A stretch of 40,000 nucleotides of DNA from Cristatella mucedo (GCA_009760855.2 WPIO01000085.1:362501-402500), one strand, 5' to 3'; shown: positions 1 to 37,428, counted from the first letter of the stretch. Translations and numbers: made by a program. The notes: a model not told the origin generated them from the letters alone.

Positions 1-240
1 CTTACATATTTGCAGAGTTTTAGTCCTCCACCTTCTTCTTCTCTTCTCTTCCTTCTCCTCCTTCTCTCCCTCCTCCAGGCATTTTATTTGTTTTTGTGTC
101 TCGCTTGCCCAGCCTGCTTTTGCTGCTGGGCTTTGCACGCACCAACTAGCAAGGTCTGTCCACAGATTGTCTGTGTTCGAACGTCTTGCTGAGAATGCAG
201 CTCATGAGTGCACAAGTACATGCCCGTGCTGCAATTGTAG
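1..240 (+). other. Legumain intron, 3' end
   Basis: The window opens inside a legumain intron. It is pyrimidine-rich at 30-80 and ends with the acceptor ATTGTAG at 240. The in-frame TAG at 238-240 shows that the exon cannot extend further left. No exon was recognised here. Confidence 0.7.
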
Positions 241-326
241 GCAGTAAATCCGAAGAACTTTCTTAATATCCTTCAAGGCAACTCGGCAGCTATGCATGGC
301 ATCGGCAGCGGCAAAGTCATTAAAAG
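241..326 (+). CDS. LGMN: Legumain exon a (VNPKNF ... GIGSGKVIK)
   Basis: It encodes [14 protein letters not shown] followed by GIGSGKVIK, matching the family segment that precedes the catalytic His strand. The donor is GTAACC at 327. It leaves two bases (AG) that join the T at 1735 to make Ser. The RGD tripeptide of human legumain is not present at the matching position (QGN here). Confidence 0.92.
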
Positions 327-788
327 GTAACCTCTCAGCGACCTTGCAGACTGGCAGACTGCAGGCGCCTTTGCACACTCGTCTGCTGCCTGGGCTCCTG
401 TAGAATGTACTAAAGCCGGTAACAAGAAAAAAAAAGTGGTTACTATCTGCCGTTTGACTGAATGCAGCACGTGCTAAAGTCGCACCTCCCGAGGCGTCAT
501 CATGCTGCTCCATCTACTGACAAACGACCTTGAGACCTTGAACCTTGTGCCTCGAGCTGCATGCAAACATTGTGATTTCTCTCGAATTCCGATAAACAGC
601 AGTTATACGCTGGATAAGGCAGAGGGCACGGCAGTCCGTCCACAATCAAGACGTACGAAAACAAAATGTGGAAGAGAAGACGTGTGCGCCTAAGGGAGGG
701 AGACAAACTGGCATATATTACAGACCGAGTGGCTGACATACACAAAAATAGACACGGAAAGGGAGGGAGGAGAGAGTGTACAAGAGAC

Positions 789-881
<93 letters not shown>

Positions 882-2502
882 CAGACAGTCAGACAGACAG
901 ACAGACAGAGAAGGAACCAAATTGAGCATGACAACAAATATTCTGGAAGTAAACCTGGGGATTTGATCGCACTCGTCGTTGCTTGATGAGTGAAAATGCT
1001 CAATGTTCGTGTGTGCTTAGTATGTTTGTTGGCACTGGGGGTGTGGATGACCTTGGCAGTTCGGCTCGTGACTTCTTCGGGTAGATAGGCACAGCACGAG
1101 CCCTCCTTGGTACACAACATCGCTCAGCCCACATGACCCGCTCGGGCTGAACCTTGCAACTACCTGTCGTGTGACTTGATTTACAGGATCATGCTGCTAG
1201 GCAGTCAGGCATCGTCGCATGATGTTCATGCCGAGGCCGATGAGCTCTCCCGGTCGAGGCCTGCACGTGACGGCACGTGACTTAAGGCTTAGTGGCACAG
1301 TGGCCTTGTGCCGGTATTTGTCGCTCAGGCAGAGCTAGACACACGTTGCAGCAGCCGACCGATGGATGGTCCATTGAGAGGAGTGTGGGTGTGACAGGGT
1401 GGCCGTGGCAGGGCACTCGCTGAGCGCTTCGCCATGGCAGCAGTCCATTGGACAGACCAGGCAGACATGACCAGAGCAGCAGCCACTCACGCAGGGGTCA
1501 CGGGCAGGCAGGCAGACGGCGTGAGTCTGAGGTGTCCGCCTCTATCCGCCCTGAGCATCGATCACCCTTGCTCTGCGGCGCCGAGGCGGCTCCATCTGCA
1601 ACGTCCACGTGCCTGCTGCTCAGCGCTACTCTGCGAGGCGGAGCAGTGCAACGCTGCTCCCTTCGTCGCTTATAACATCGTGCTCAGTTGGAGCGTGCTG
1701 GCGCTTGTACTCATGTACACTGCATTTATTTCAGTGGTCCCAACGATCGCATCTTTGTCAACTTCGTAGACCACGGCGCACCCGGACTGATAGCTTTCCC
1801 GGATGAGGAGGTGAATCTGTGCCAGCGATCACTGCTCCATCTCCGCGCGACTGCTGCCTGTGCCGTGTCATAATTATTTTTTTTCGTGTTCACTTTGCAA
1901 TTACTCTCAGTCTCTCTCCCTTTCACTCTGTGTGTGTGTGCGTGTGTGCGTGTGCGTGTGTGTGTGTGTGCGTGATTGCAGATGCCTCTCTCTGTGCCTG
2001 CTGATACCTCTTCCCCTTCTGCCGTTTTTCCCGTCTTCCCTTGAATCTCCGGGTCGTCTGATTTTGTCTCCATCTGTCAGCCAGTCTCTCTGTCTCTGTT
2101 CGCCAGTTTCATCATGATGATGGCACGTAGCACGTAGCCACGGCCGTGGCTCTGCAGCAGCATTAACTTGTTCCTAACATTGCTACGAAACGCTTACAGT
2201 TGCACGCCAAGCCACTCAATGCAGCCCTGGAGGCCATGTTCAAGGCCAAGAAGTTTGCTCAGGTACGTAACTAAGGTAAATCAGGTCACGAAGAAGTACA
2301 CTCAAGTACGCCACTTAAGACGGCAGCAAGCTGCAAAAAGGTGGCAGCCGGCACTTTGTAGCAGGGCTCTTCAACTGTCGAAGTTTCATCGGCCTGTATT
2401 GTATAAACTAGTCATTTATGTATTAAAGTATATATATATAATATAGATAATAGTATGCATATTATATATATATACATATATATTTTAATATATAATATTA
2501 TG

Positions 2503-2541
<39 letters not shown>

Positions 2542-5419
2542 TATATATAATTATTATTGTATCAATACAATCAATATATTGTATCAATAATTATAATATA
2601 TATAATTATAATTATTATACCAATATATATATATATATATATAATATAATATATATATATATATATATAATTTATTATATTCCTCACATTATATTATTTC
2701 ATCTGCCTGCTTGCTCTGCCACACGCGAGCCTGCTGAGCATGCTACCACAACTCTTATGGGAGGACTGCCTTTGCTGCTGCTGCCTGTGTTCCTGTGTCG
2801 TAGCTGGCAAGGCCAGCCTGTGCTGCTAATGCAAGTTCTGCTAGGGTTTAGGGTCTGTGCAGGTACTTGCTGTGCACGATCGCCGCCCAATCCTAATCTG
2901 GCAGCCTAATCCTCGTGGCTGCTATTAGTGCTGCCCGGTGTGAAATACTATGGGGACTCGGTTTCATTACGATTGACTGACTCAGTATTAATGCCCGAGA
3001 GCCACTTGTAAGCAAGGTATATACCAACAAGGTATACAATTATATACTATATGTAAGCTTGTATATACAGTTGTATACCTTGTACAAGGCTGCTTGCCTA
3101 TGACTGATGGAACTCCCTTTGTAACGGAGGAACTCCCGTATTATTCGATTGTAATGATCGAGAATCCGTGTATCAGAAAGTAACGCGGCTCGCTGTGCCG
3201 ATCGCACTCGCTACGCTTATCGCACTCTGATTAGCCGATGCTGTCGCATGCTGCACAGAGCTGCAGGGAGCATTTTAAAATCTTAAACACGTAAATCGTG
3301 TCCACGACTGTGGCTGCAAGCGTACATGCTTCGAGCTTCGACTTGCTGGGCGATCTTTCTGGTGCCTTTTTTACGGCATCTGCAGCAGCAGCAGCTTCAG
3401 TGTAGCACTCAGCAGTAGGGAGCGGTAGACTCGGGGCTTCGGTTTTCGGGGCGTTGTGTACACATGAAGCTGCAGCCGCTGCAGTCGCTGCAGCCGCTGC
3501 TAGTGCATCTACCGTTGCTTTCGCTTGGTGCCTGCCGTTTGGAACAGGGGTGGGGAATAGGTGGTTTTTTTATTTATGGCAAGCCAAGCTGTGTGCGCCT
3601 CGTATCCGGTTTTCACAGTTTTTCAACTTTTGCAGCTCACGTTCTATCTCGAAGCCTGCGAGTCGGGCTCCATGTTCAATACGCTGCTACCCAAGAACAT
3701 AGAAGGTACGTAGATATACTAGCACTAGCGCAGGGCAGTAGAGGCAGCAGCAGATGCAGCAGGCGCTCTGCTCTGTTCTTTCGATGTAATCTTGTGTTCA
3801 TGGGTCCTCTGTTGTCAATAGTCTGCTCGCTCGTATGCCTCTCAGTGTTCGACCTTCTGTTGGTGACTTTGAAAACAGTCGCTTCTGTGGAGTTCTCCCA
3901 GTTGGGTATCTCCGTCTGTAACTCGACAAAGTCATAAAGATCATGTGGGTGTTACGCAGGAGAGTTTTGTATAGCACACTCACAGCCTAAGCGGCTCTCG
4001 GTACGAATTCGGTAGGCAACAGACTTCGTCTCCCGCAACAAAGAGAAAGTGGGAAGCATAGCAGAGTCAGGAGAGCAGTTGAGGTAGTGAGTAGCATGGA
4101 AGCAGCAGCTCAGGACCGCTGAAAAAGATGTGCCAAAGTCGGCAGTAGGAGAGTAGCTGTCGTTGCGTAAGAATCGTGGAAGCAAGTTCCACAGTCTAGG
4201 ACCTGCAGAGCTAAAGCTTCTATGGCCAACGGTCTTTAAGCAGAGGAATGGAACAGCTAATTTGTTGTCCACACAGGACCTGAGGGCGCGAACAGGCTGA
4301 AACTGATGCAGCAGTTCAGCTAGGTACGAAGGAGCCAAGCCGTGGTGGCCTTTGTGGGTCAGCATAAGAACTTTGCTCTGTATCCGTTGCTCAACCGGCA
4401 TCCATCGTGTCTTTTAGCAAAAGAGACACGTGCTCAAACCTCTGGGACTTGAAGACTAGCTTTGCAGCCATATTCATAGTCAGCTGCAGTGGCCTAGTTG
4501 CTTTCCTTGGTAGCCCGGCCAAAAGGGAATTACAATAATCAAGCCGAGACAGAACTAAGGAGCTAGTTAAATTTCTTACAAGCCACTGTGGGAGAGAGCT
4601 CCTAATCTTGGATAGGGATCGGATGTGATGGCTAGCTGTAGAAGCAGTCTTCTGAATGAAGCTTTTAAAATTGAGCCAGCTGTCGAAAATGACACCTAAA
4701 TTTCGAGCTTGTGGTGATGGTCTCACAAAAGCATCACCTATTAGAAGAGCAATGCCTTTTAATCCAGCCACACGCTTAGGGTGTCCTATGAGCAGCAGTT
4801 CGGTTTTATCATAATTTAATTTCAGGAAGTTTTCCGACATCCAGGATCGAATATCGGCAAGGCAAGCATTCAGTTTCTCAGTTACTGCAGCAGATTCCGA
4901 CGGTTTGAATGACAAATACAGCTGAGTATCGTCAGCATTAAAGTGATGTCCTATTCAATGGGCCTTAATCACTTTTCCCAGAGGTTGTGTATAGCACCCT
5001 AAGAGAACTTAATATCTATCCAGGTGCTTCACACTTATGCCATGGGCCTCGAGCCCATGACCATGGCCACACCTTGATCGGGGCGAGCGCCTTAACCACT
5101 GGGCCAAACCAGCTCTGCCAAACGATGCTGCTAGCAGCTATGGAAGTGAGCACTGCTAGCAGCCTATGTAGTCGGCCCGCTATCTTCATACCCTGATTAT
5201 GATTAGGCAGTTAGCACAACTCTCACGGTTGGATTCACTTCAGTTGGATTCACTTTAATCAGCTACAGAAAGCCTCCCCCCTCTGAGCAGTGGGATAGTG
5301 AGTTAGGCAGCAAAGAGCTGAGTTCACCGTTATATTACTAACCATATGATCGCGTTTCTTTTACAGCACATGTAAAGTGCCTAGAGAGAGATTAAGGTCT
5401 CCGAGGGCGTTATGCAAAT

Positions 5420-5455
<36 letters not shown>

Positions 5456-8400
5456 GTAGTAGTAGTAGTAGTACTTTGTACTAAGCTGTTCAAGACAAAC
5501 TCTCGTACTGTGCTTGACTCGTGAGCCGGTCCCACAAGCTGAGGGTTTTGGCATCAACATATCGATCCTGCTGTTTGCCACTCCACCTTGTGGTCCTTTT
5601 CTTGTGGCACACGCAGACAGATTGTGTGCTTTGTTGGTCACCCAGTTATACCTTCTAACCAGCCATCGTAGCTCTGTAGTGATTCGGTCATGGCCGCCGC
5701 ACACCGCAAATATTTCTGCAGGCATGCCACGTGACAGTGACATTGATCTTGTGATCGTGTGGTGCCGACGCTTCAGCGCACCGTGCTTTTGAGCATTGCT
5801 GAGATTGACCTGCTAGTCTCAAGGTGCTCGCTTTGCCGCCGCCAGAGTTCTGAAAGCTTCTGCATCGATACAGCAGTTCCACTTTTACGCCTACCTTTGT
5901 TTTCACTGTCCTCCAATGGTTGCTCCACCCTCGGCCAAGCAAATGGATAGACCACATGACCATTGCACAATGGACCACATGACCACAATGGACCACATGA
6001 CCACATAACCGTTGCACACGTTTCAGTGTATGCCACAACGGCCGCCAACGCACAGGAGTCCTCGTACGCGTGCTACTATGATGACAAGCGCAACACTTAC
6101 CTCGGCGACGTGTACAGCGTCGAGTGGATGGAGAACGTGGATGCCAGTAACATCACGCTCGAGACGCTGCAGAAGCAATACGCCATTGTTAAGCAGAAGA
6201 CTAACACCAGTCACGTGATGCAGTACGGCACCGTGAGCATAGCGCAGGAGCCGGTCGCCACATTTCTCGCCGCTAGCGCGGCTGCAGCCGATGCCGTCGT
6301 CAAGGAGCCGAGTCAACTCGACTTCTCGGTAAGTCGCTGCTCTCTCCGCTCTCGCTCTTCGGTGGCAGACGCCAGCTGGCGGACCGGAAGCTGGCTCATC
6401 GCTCCCACGGGCTCGTGCGAAGGAGCGGCGCAACTGTGTGGTTGTGACATTGATCGACGTTGGACTTTTGCTGTGTGAGACGTGCTTGAAGCCAAATATG
6501 GGCTCGATGACCCTAGCAAAGACCCGAGCGGCACGTGACCTCGACACGTGACTCACACGTTCACCAGCCGCCGCGGCCGGCCGCGTCAAAGTTGTCCTAA
6601 ATGTCAAGGTTTTTCGCACACGAGGACAATGTGGACCGCTGTGAGAATTACAGTAGGTTGTTAGGTTCGTAAGTCGCAACCATATCCGAATCGCACGTTG
6701 GTTCACTACTACTGAGTCAAGTCAGAGGAGGGTGAGCGTGGCAGCAGCTTGGCTCGGCAGCAGCGGCCTCGTGTTCAGAGCAGCGGTCGGTCGGCTGAGC
6801 GTCAGAGCAGCTGTCAGAAGAGTCAGGCTAGCCGACGAGCATTGGCGACCCTCTTGCAGTGGGCAACGCCAGCCAGGATTGCCCACTGCACGACTCGAAA
6901 CCTGAGTCGGTGAGTGTGAGCGCTCTAGGCTACGACCCTGGGTGACAGGCAGCCCTTTGCTTTAGCGTACTGACCTTTACCCTCACGCTCTGCATCACGG
7001 TGCAGTAATGCCGATGACCGCTGCACGGTCCGGCACCTGTGCCGTGCACGGTACCTACTCACACACATGGAGCATCTGCCAAGCGTTTTAGGGGGGGGGG
7101 GAGGGGGGCTTCTACTGGGCTCTGGACACAGGTAACTCAAACTGGCTTTTATAGGTAGGCATATGCTTTATGTTGGGCAAGGTGTGCATTTACTTAGATC
7201 TTTTCGGACAGAGGTCTTGTTTTTCACTTTTAACCGACTATGCCACACTGCAGGTGACTAACAGCCAACATAAGCTATGCATTATTTATTACATTATATA
7301 GTATAATATATATATATATATATAAAATCATAAATATATATATAAATATATATATATGTATATTATATATTATATAAGCGTTACTGCTGGCACGAACGAG
7401 CCCATTAAAGAGCGAGGCACTCAAGATCCGTGCACATGCACACACTCAAACCAACATGCTAATGCGGCGTTAACCAGCTCGCTTGCTCTGGGCATATGAT
7501 TGGCACAGCGAATGCTTTGTCTCGATCGCTGTTGTCGGTCGCTCATCGAAGCACAGGTTGTCAGCTGAAGGGGGAAAAAAATCTGCTTTGTAGAAGGCTG
7601 ACGCCGTGCCCTCACAGGACGTTCCCCTGTTCAACTTGCGGAACCAGCTGAAGGCAGCACAAAGTCCTGAGGCGCAGCTCATCAAGCAGAAACTGGACAG
7701 AATGCTCGAGGTATTAACCAAGCCAGCGCCAACCACTATGCCCTGTTTGTAAAGAGTTTGTCAGTGTCAACGCTCTCCTGCTAGTCCACCGGCTCCTGTG
7801 TAAGGCCGCCGTCACAAGCTTACCGTAAGTAGTTCTAAACCCCAAACCCTAAACTTTTTTTTTAAATGAGACGCCTCACCCTGACACTGGCTGTGGTCAG
7901 ACAGGCCCAGAAAGACCAGGTACCAATGTGAAGCGCCTAAGAACGAGATTTGAGTTCTCTGAGGGTGCTATAACAAAAGTATTATTATCATTACCTCTTA
8001 CACGTGTATCGCTTGGCCAGTGAGCAGTTTTAACACGCCCTCCTGTGCTCCCTCCCTCCTCCTTCTATCCTTCAGTAACGGCCCCCTGCCCGGGGCCAGT
8101 CTGCCAGACTGTGATGACCCTGGCACTCAGTTCACGAGCCACTGACGATTGCGTGAGCTGCTCCTGCTGCTGTCGTTCAGGAGCGTGCAGACATCGAGGC
8201 CATCGTCAAGAATATCGTCGGCTTCGCCGTCAACCACGACCACGTACTCACGTCGGCCGTGCTTACGCAGCAGCGCAGCGTGATCAATTTCGACTGCTAC
8301 GAGCCGGTCGTTCGGTTCTTTTCATCCAGATGCATCACTCTCAGCCGGGTGAGTAGGGCCGACACTTCCCGTCTCAAGACGCACTACTCTTTAATTCTTC

Positions 8401-8736
8401 TCATTTGCGGCCGATCTGGCCTGCCAGCTCCCCGAGGGCGCGCGCATCACTCTTTTCCCTCTGCAGCAAATGTAAAGCGCCTAGAGAGAGATCGAGTTCT
8501 CTGAGGGCGCTTTATCAAGTGCATTATTATTACTCTGGCGGCCGTACAGCGGCTCTGAGCAGCGACCGACCGATCGTCGCAGAGCGTCTACAACATGACT
8601 CGGTTTGCTCTCTGCTTGTCGCTCGTTCCAGTTCCCATACGCCCTGAGGCAGCTGTACGTCTTCGTGAACCTGTGCGCCGAGCAAGTGCCAGTGGAGGCC
8701 ATCTACAGCGCCATGGACAAGGTGTGCCAACAGTAG
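241..8736 (+). CDS. LGMN: Legumain (asparaginyl endopeptidase, C13 family), 3' part of gene, 8 exons
   Basis: Legumain is a lysosomal cysteine protease that cuts after Asn (and Asp). It is made as a zymogen with a C-terminal prodomain. Exons are 241-326, 1735-1810, 2200-2262, 3636-3705, 6027-6328, 7618-7710, 8181-8348 and 8632-8736, all with GT/AG borders and compatible phases; they sum to 963 nt (320 residues plus stop). Seen directly: GIGSGKVIK, then [15 protein letters not shown] (catalytic His), then EACESGSM (catalytic Cys), then VYATTAAN and SSYACYYD, and the prodomain with its four cysteines (FDCYEP, SSRC, VNLC, DKVC). Animal legumains are about 430 residues, so roughly the first 110, including the conserved N-terminal Asn, lie left of the window. 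I see no frameshift or stop in these exons. It converges on RTF1. Identity is recalled from family knowledge and was not searched. Confidence 0.95.
327..1734 (+). other. Legumain intron with GA microsatellite
   Basis: The intron carries a GA/CAGA simple repeat (791-911), two E-box octamers at 1264 and 1274 and no coding segment that I recognise. The acceptor is TATTTCAG at 1734. Confidence 0.8.
791..911. repeat. (GA)n followed by (CAGA)n microsatellite
   Basis: About 90 bp of pure GA, then about 30 bp of CAGA units, within a legumain intron. The long Arg-Glu and Ser-Leu reading frames here are products of the repeat. Confidence 0.97.
1735..1810 (+). CDS. LGMN: Legumain exon b, catalytic His (DHG)
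   Basis: It encodes [18 protein letters not shown] followed by IAFPDEE. The His of DHG is the catalytic histidine of clan CD peptidases. Phase 2 in, phase 0 out; donor GTGAAT. Confidence 0.95.
1928..1974. repeat. Imperfect (TG)n microsatellite
   Basis: TG dinucleotides with CG interruptions, in the legumain intron 1811-2199. The rest of that intron is pyrimidine-rich and shows nothing else. Confidence 0.95.
2200..2262 (+). CDS. LGMN: Legumain exon c
   Basis: Twenty-one codons ([14 protein letters not shown]...), corresponding to the LHVKDLNETI segment of vertebrate legumain. Acceptor CTTACAG, donor GTACGT, phase 0 at both ends. Confidence 0.9.
2263..3635 (+). other. Legumain intron, AT-rich core
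   Basis: It holds an AT/TA microsatellite block (2400-2700) with an embedded (CA)n near 2505-2521, and an inverted repeat of 12 bp (3028-3039 against 3071-3082, CAAGGTATACAA). There is no recognisable coding sequence. The acceptor is TTTTGCAG at 3635. Confidence 0.8.
2400..2700. repeat. AT/TA-rich microsatellite block with (CA)n
   Basis: A long alternating AT tract with a short CA run near 2505-2521. Confidence 0.95.
3636..3705 (+). CDS. LGMN: Legumain exon d, catalytic Cys (EACESGS)
   Basis: It encodes [14 protein letters not shown] followed by NTLLPKNIE. The Cys in EAC is the catalytic nucleophile and ESGSM is the family signature. The donor GTACGT at 3706 leaves one base that joins 6027 to give Val. 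Confidence 0.95.
3909..4975 (-). mobile_element. Non-LTR retrotransposon family A, 5'-truncated, RT C-terminal part
   Basis: On the minus strand it reads PLGKVIKAH, then [14 protein letters not shown], then [19 protein letters not shown], then the conserved C-terminal block [20 protein letters not shown]. The YADD catalytic box is changed to NADD, and the frame is broken near 4391-4401, so it is dead. The 3' end (TTATGACTTTGT...GGAGATAC) is shared with copies at 11750-13100, 13470-14250 and 29780-30275. The type resembles CR1/L2-like or Jockey-group LINEs; the clade assignment is tentative. Confidence 0.9.
4980..5125 (-). mobile_element. tRNA-derived SINE with LINE-like hairpin tail
   Basis: On the minus strand a polymerase III A box TGGCCCAGTGG (5096-5106) is followed about 40 nt later by a B box GGCTCGAGGCC (5045-5055), one base off the consensus. 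Then comes a hairpin tail with stem GCACC...GGGTGC (about 4995-5030), resembling the family-B LINE 3' end. It lies next to the truncated start of the family-A LINE. It is not a functional tRNA, because no full cloverleaf is visible. Confidence 0.7.
5220..5472 (+). mobile_element. Family-B LINE 3' end with hairpin and (ATT)n/(AGT)n tail
   Basis: A diverged 3' UTR ending in TGTAAAGTGCCTAGAGAGAG...CCGAGGGCGTTATGC and then (ATT)n at 5421-5454 and (AGT)n at 5455-5472. Confidence 0.8.
5941..6008 (+). repeat. Short tandem repeat next to a splice acceptor
   Basis: Three to four copies of a unit containing AATGGACCACATGACCA, ending about 18 bp before the legumain acceptor at 6026. Confidence 0.75.
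6027..6328 (+). CDS. LGMN: Legumain exon e (end of catalytic domain)
   Basis: The largest exon, 100 codons. It encodes [19 protein letters not shown], then [16 protein letters not shown], then [11 protein letters not shown] and an Ala-rich linker ending in QLDFS. It closes the caspase-like fold and enters the activation linker. Donor GTAAGT, phase 0 out. It contains an E-box core inside the codons for TSHVM. Confidence 0.95.
6329..7617 (+). other. Legumain intron
   Basis: It contains E-box octamers at 6532 and 6545, an AT-rich microsatellite (7280-7376) and a G-rich stretch near 7090-7110. No coding segment was recognised. The acceptor is CCCTCACAG at 7617. Confidence 0.8.
7280..7376. repeat. 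AT-rich microsatellite
   Basis: Alternating TA/AT runs in a legumain intron. Confidence 0.95.
7618..7710 (+). CDS. LGMN: Legumain exon f (activation peptide region)
   Basis: Thirty-one codons starting [14 protein letters not shown] and ending QKLDRMLE. This matches the DVPLTIMKRKL segment of vertebrate legumain at the start of the prodomain. Phase 0 at both ends. Confidence 0.93.
7922..7995 (+). repeat. Family-B LINE hairpin tail (short copy)
   Basis: GTGAAGCGCCTAAGAACGAG...TTCTCTGAGGGTGC followed by ATTATTATCATTA, in the legumain intron 7711-8180. The intron holds nothing else that I recognise. Confidence 0.8.
8181..8348 (+). CDS. LGMN: Legumain exon g (prodomain)
   Basis: Fifty-six codons, including [24 protein letters not shown] and SSRCITLSR. 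The two Cys match the conserved prodomain disulfide cysteines. Acceptor TTCAG, donor GTGAGT. Confidence 0.94.
8465..8532 (+). repeat. Family-B LINE hairpin tail (short copy)
   Basis: AAATGTAAAGCGCCTAGAGA...TTCTCTGAGGGCGCTTTATC then ATTATTATTA, close to the consensus. It lies in the last legumain intron, 100 bp before the terminal exon. Confidence 0.9.
8632..8736 (+). CDS. LGMN: Legumain terminal exon
   Basis: It encodes [15 protein letters not shown], then AMDKVCQQ and TAG at 8734-8736. It matches YEYALRHLYVLVNLC of vertebrates and carries the last two prodomain cysteines. Acceptor CGTTCCAG. Confidence 0.95.
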   Translation, partial: FPYALRQLYVFVNLCAEQVPVEAIYSAMDKVCQQ

Positions 8737-9090
8737 TTCCCTCCGACAGCTGTGGCCTCCTCTGCGAGCTGGGAGGAGACAGACAGAGAGGCAGCTCCCT
8801 CGACACGGCACTGTGCTCCGCCTGTGACACCGAGCCAGAGCCGAGCTCCGATCGCACGCGCGGGCTCGACCCAGCTGACGGCGCCCCCGCACAGCTTCCT
8901 GAGTGGCGAGACCTCCCCAGCAGCTTCTGCAGGCAGCTTTCTGCTAAAAGACTGCTCGACAAGCCGCTATGCATATGCAACCGCTCGCTCACTGCAGCTT
9001 CTCGGCTGCTGCAGCGTTCGACTTGCCGCCGCTGTCGTGACGAATATGCACACAAAGTTGGCCATATGCTATACCAAAGAGCCATACGAG

Positions 9091-9096
9091 AATAAA
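9091..9096 (+). terminator. Candidate poly(A) signal of legumain (AATAAA)
   Basis: First AATAAA downstream of the legumain stop, about 355 bp away and followed by a short A run. Expected position and strand; usage is inferred. Confidence 0.6.
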
Positions 9097-9133
9097 AAAA
9101 AAACAATCACCTCAAGTTTACAGCTGCTGCAGC

Positions 9134-9150
9134 GGGGGGGGGGGGGGGGG
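9134..9150 (+). repeat. Poly-G run (G17)
   Basis: Seventeen consecutive G, 38 bp downstream of the candidate legumain poly(A) signal. Confidence 0.97.
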
Positions 9151-9242
9151 CAGGGTTGGAAGCAGCAGCACTGGCCAATGGCAAGAAAGCAACGCAGAGG
9201 CAGCCACCCTATCAAAGATGTGTGCAGCGGGTCAAACAGTAG

Positions 9243-9248
9243 TTTATT
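9243..9248 (-). terminator. Candidate poly(A) signal of RTF1 (AATAAA on minus)
   Basis: TTTATT on the plus strand. It is the first minus-strand AATAAA that I find downstream of the RTF1 stop at 10158, implying a 3' UTR of about 0.9 kb. Confidence 0.45.
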
Positions 9249-9859
9249 ACGTTTTGATGCATGCGCAGAACTATCGGCACACGTTGGCGGTGGTGGCAGG
9301 AGCAAAGCTTCCAGCGATGCTCAAATTATCGGGGTGGCACTAGCAGCAGCTGGTTCATCGACAGGAAGTCCTCGGCTGCAAATCGCTTCTACAGCTGAGG
9401 TCTGTGTCTGAGTTTCTGTGTCTGCTCACGTCAAGAGTAATTTGCTGCATGGCAGCAACCTGGAGGAGGCGGCCCAGCGTACGTGCGCCGCCGCCAGCCC
9501 CTCCTGTGGTCTCGTCGGCCGCAGCCCGAGACGCGTGCACTTGGCAGTGGGACCCGGCGCTCAGTTAAAACTTGGGTCTACATCTCATCCATGGGATGGC
9601 CTAAATGACAGCCAGAGGGCAAAGTGGGCACCGGCTGGCAGGACTTTGAGGCGACAACTTCGGAGCCAGCATAAGGTCATACGGTCTGTGGCCCAGCAGG
9701 ACAGATGGGCAGTGTAAAGTGCCTGCTGCAACGATCACCGGTTGCCTGTCAGAGGCGGCTCTGGCCAGAAAGGTGGATGGGTTCGGGAACAAGTATTGTG
9801 TGGGGCTCGCTCGTACGATGTGCGCCCGCGAGAGTGCACTCCCGTGCACGCTGTACACA

Positions 9860-9862
<3 letters not shown>

Positions 9863-9902
<40 letters not shown>
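9863..9902. repeat. (GT)n microsatellite
   Basis: About 20 GT units in the presumed RTF1 3' UTR, where it would be transcribed as CA. Confidence 0.96.
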
Positions 9903-9903
<1 letters not shown>

Positions 9904-10157
9904 GTATGTGCCCGCTCTCGAGTCTTTCGAAGCAACGAACCCATCGATCTTGCATCGCTAGCCCTGAAGCAGTGCGCTCAGGCGTACCTGCCACACGAAC
10001 TGCCATCCCCACTGAGCTGTCACGTGCTGCCGAGCAGCAGCTGAATTGTAGTGGAGATTTAGGGCTACAGGAAGGAAGGGGAAGAGGAAGGGAAGAGGGC
10101 AGTGGCAGCGGTGCCAGCAGAAGCGGTGTCCGCTCGTGCTGGCAGCCAGCGATGCTC

Positions 10158-31466
<21,309 letters not shown>

Positions 31467-31906
31467 TTGCTCTGTTTACTGAGACCGCGATCGGCCGTCG
31501 CGCCCGCTAAGATTGCGACTGCGGCTTCACGTTAGCGCTCGCTTATCGTACAGATCAGTGTTCTTGCCAATAGGCATTTTATTTATCTTTATTATAATTT
31601 ATAGTTTATATTCGCAAGTAGGAAGATATCGAATACTCCGCCAACCAGTTGTGTACACATGCCTGGTCTTCCGGTTGCTTGCTGGCGTCGTGGACCAGCG
31701 GGGTGTGCTCTAGTAACGAGACTGCGGCCTCTCATTCTGCGGCTCGAATGCGCCCGCCAGAGCAGCGACCAGGCCAGAACCGGCGGTGAAGGCCACAGCG
31801 TTTCTGCCACAGCTCGTCTGCTGCACGCGGTCGCGGGTCCTCGAATACCTACCTGCCTGTCTGTTCGGTACGACTTAATCGTCGCCGGCTCCGCCCGGCC
31901 GCAAAC
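31467..31906. promoter_or_regulatory. Shared RTF1 / GALNT7-like divergent promoter region
   Basis: 440 bp separate the two divergent start codons and must hold both 5' UTRs and both promoters. CpG-rich flanks, a CCAAT box at 31567-31571 and a GC-box-like CCGCCC at 31891-31896 are visible. An AT-rich patch (31574-31612) lies in the middle. Initiation sites are not determined. Confidence 0.65.

Positions 31907-37428
<5,522 letters not shown>

Larger units (their letters stand above)
3706..6026 (+). other. Legumain intron hosting a LINE, a SINE and a LINE tail
   Basis: A 2.3-kb intron filled by an antisense family-A LINE (3909-4975), a tRNA-like SINE (4980-5125) and a sense family-B LINE tail (5220-5472). 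The rest (5473-5940) shows nothing recognisable. A short tandem repeat lies just before the acceptor. Confidence 0.8.
8737..10157. other. Intergenic/3' UTR stretch between convergent legumain and RTF1
   Basis: It holds the candidate poly(A) signals of both genes, a 17-G run and a GT microsatellite. No further coding exon was recognised; open frames here lack any recognisable domain. Confidence 0.75.

Noticed and set aside
1-192. 60-codon hydrophobic frame at the left edge
   Set aside because: Pyrimidine-rich intron DNA before the legumain acceptor; an in-frame stop precedes the exon.
690-1120. Leu-Ser repeat frames on minus
   Set aside because: Product of the GA/CT microsatellite inside a legumain intron.
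4980-5125. Functional tRNA gene
   Set aside because: A and B boxes are present, but no full cloverleaf is visible and it runs into a LINE-like hairpin tail.
8588-9411. Overlapping frames of 166-219 codons around 8.6-9.4 kb
   Set aside because: They overlap the legumain terminal exon and 3' UTR out of frame and show no domain.
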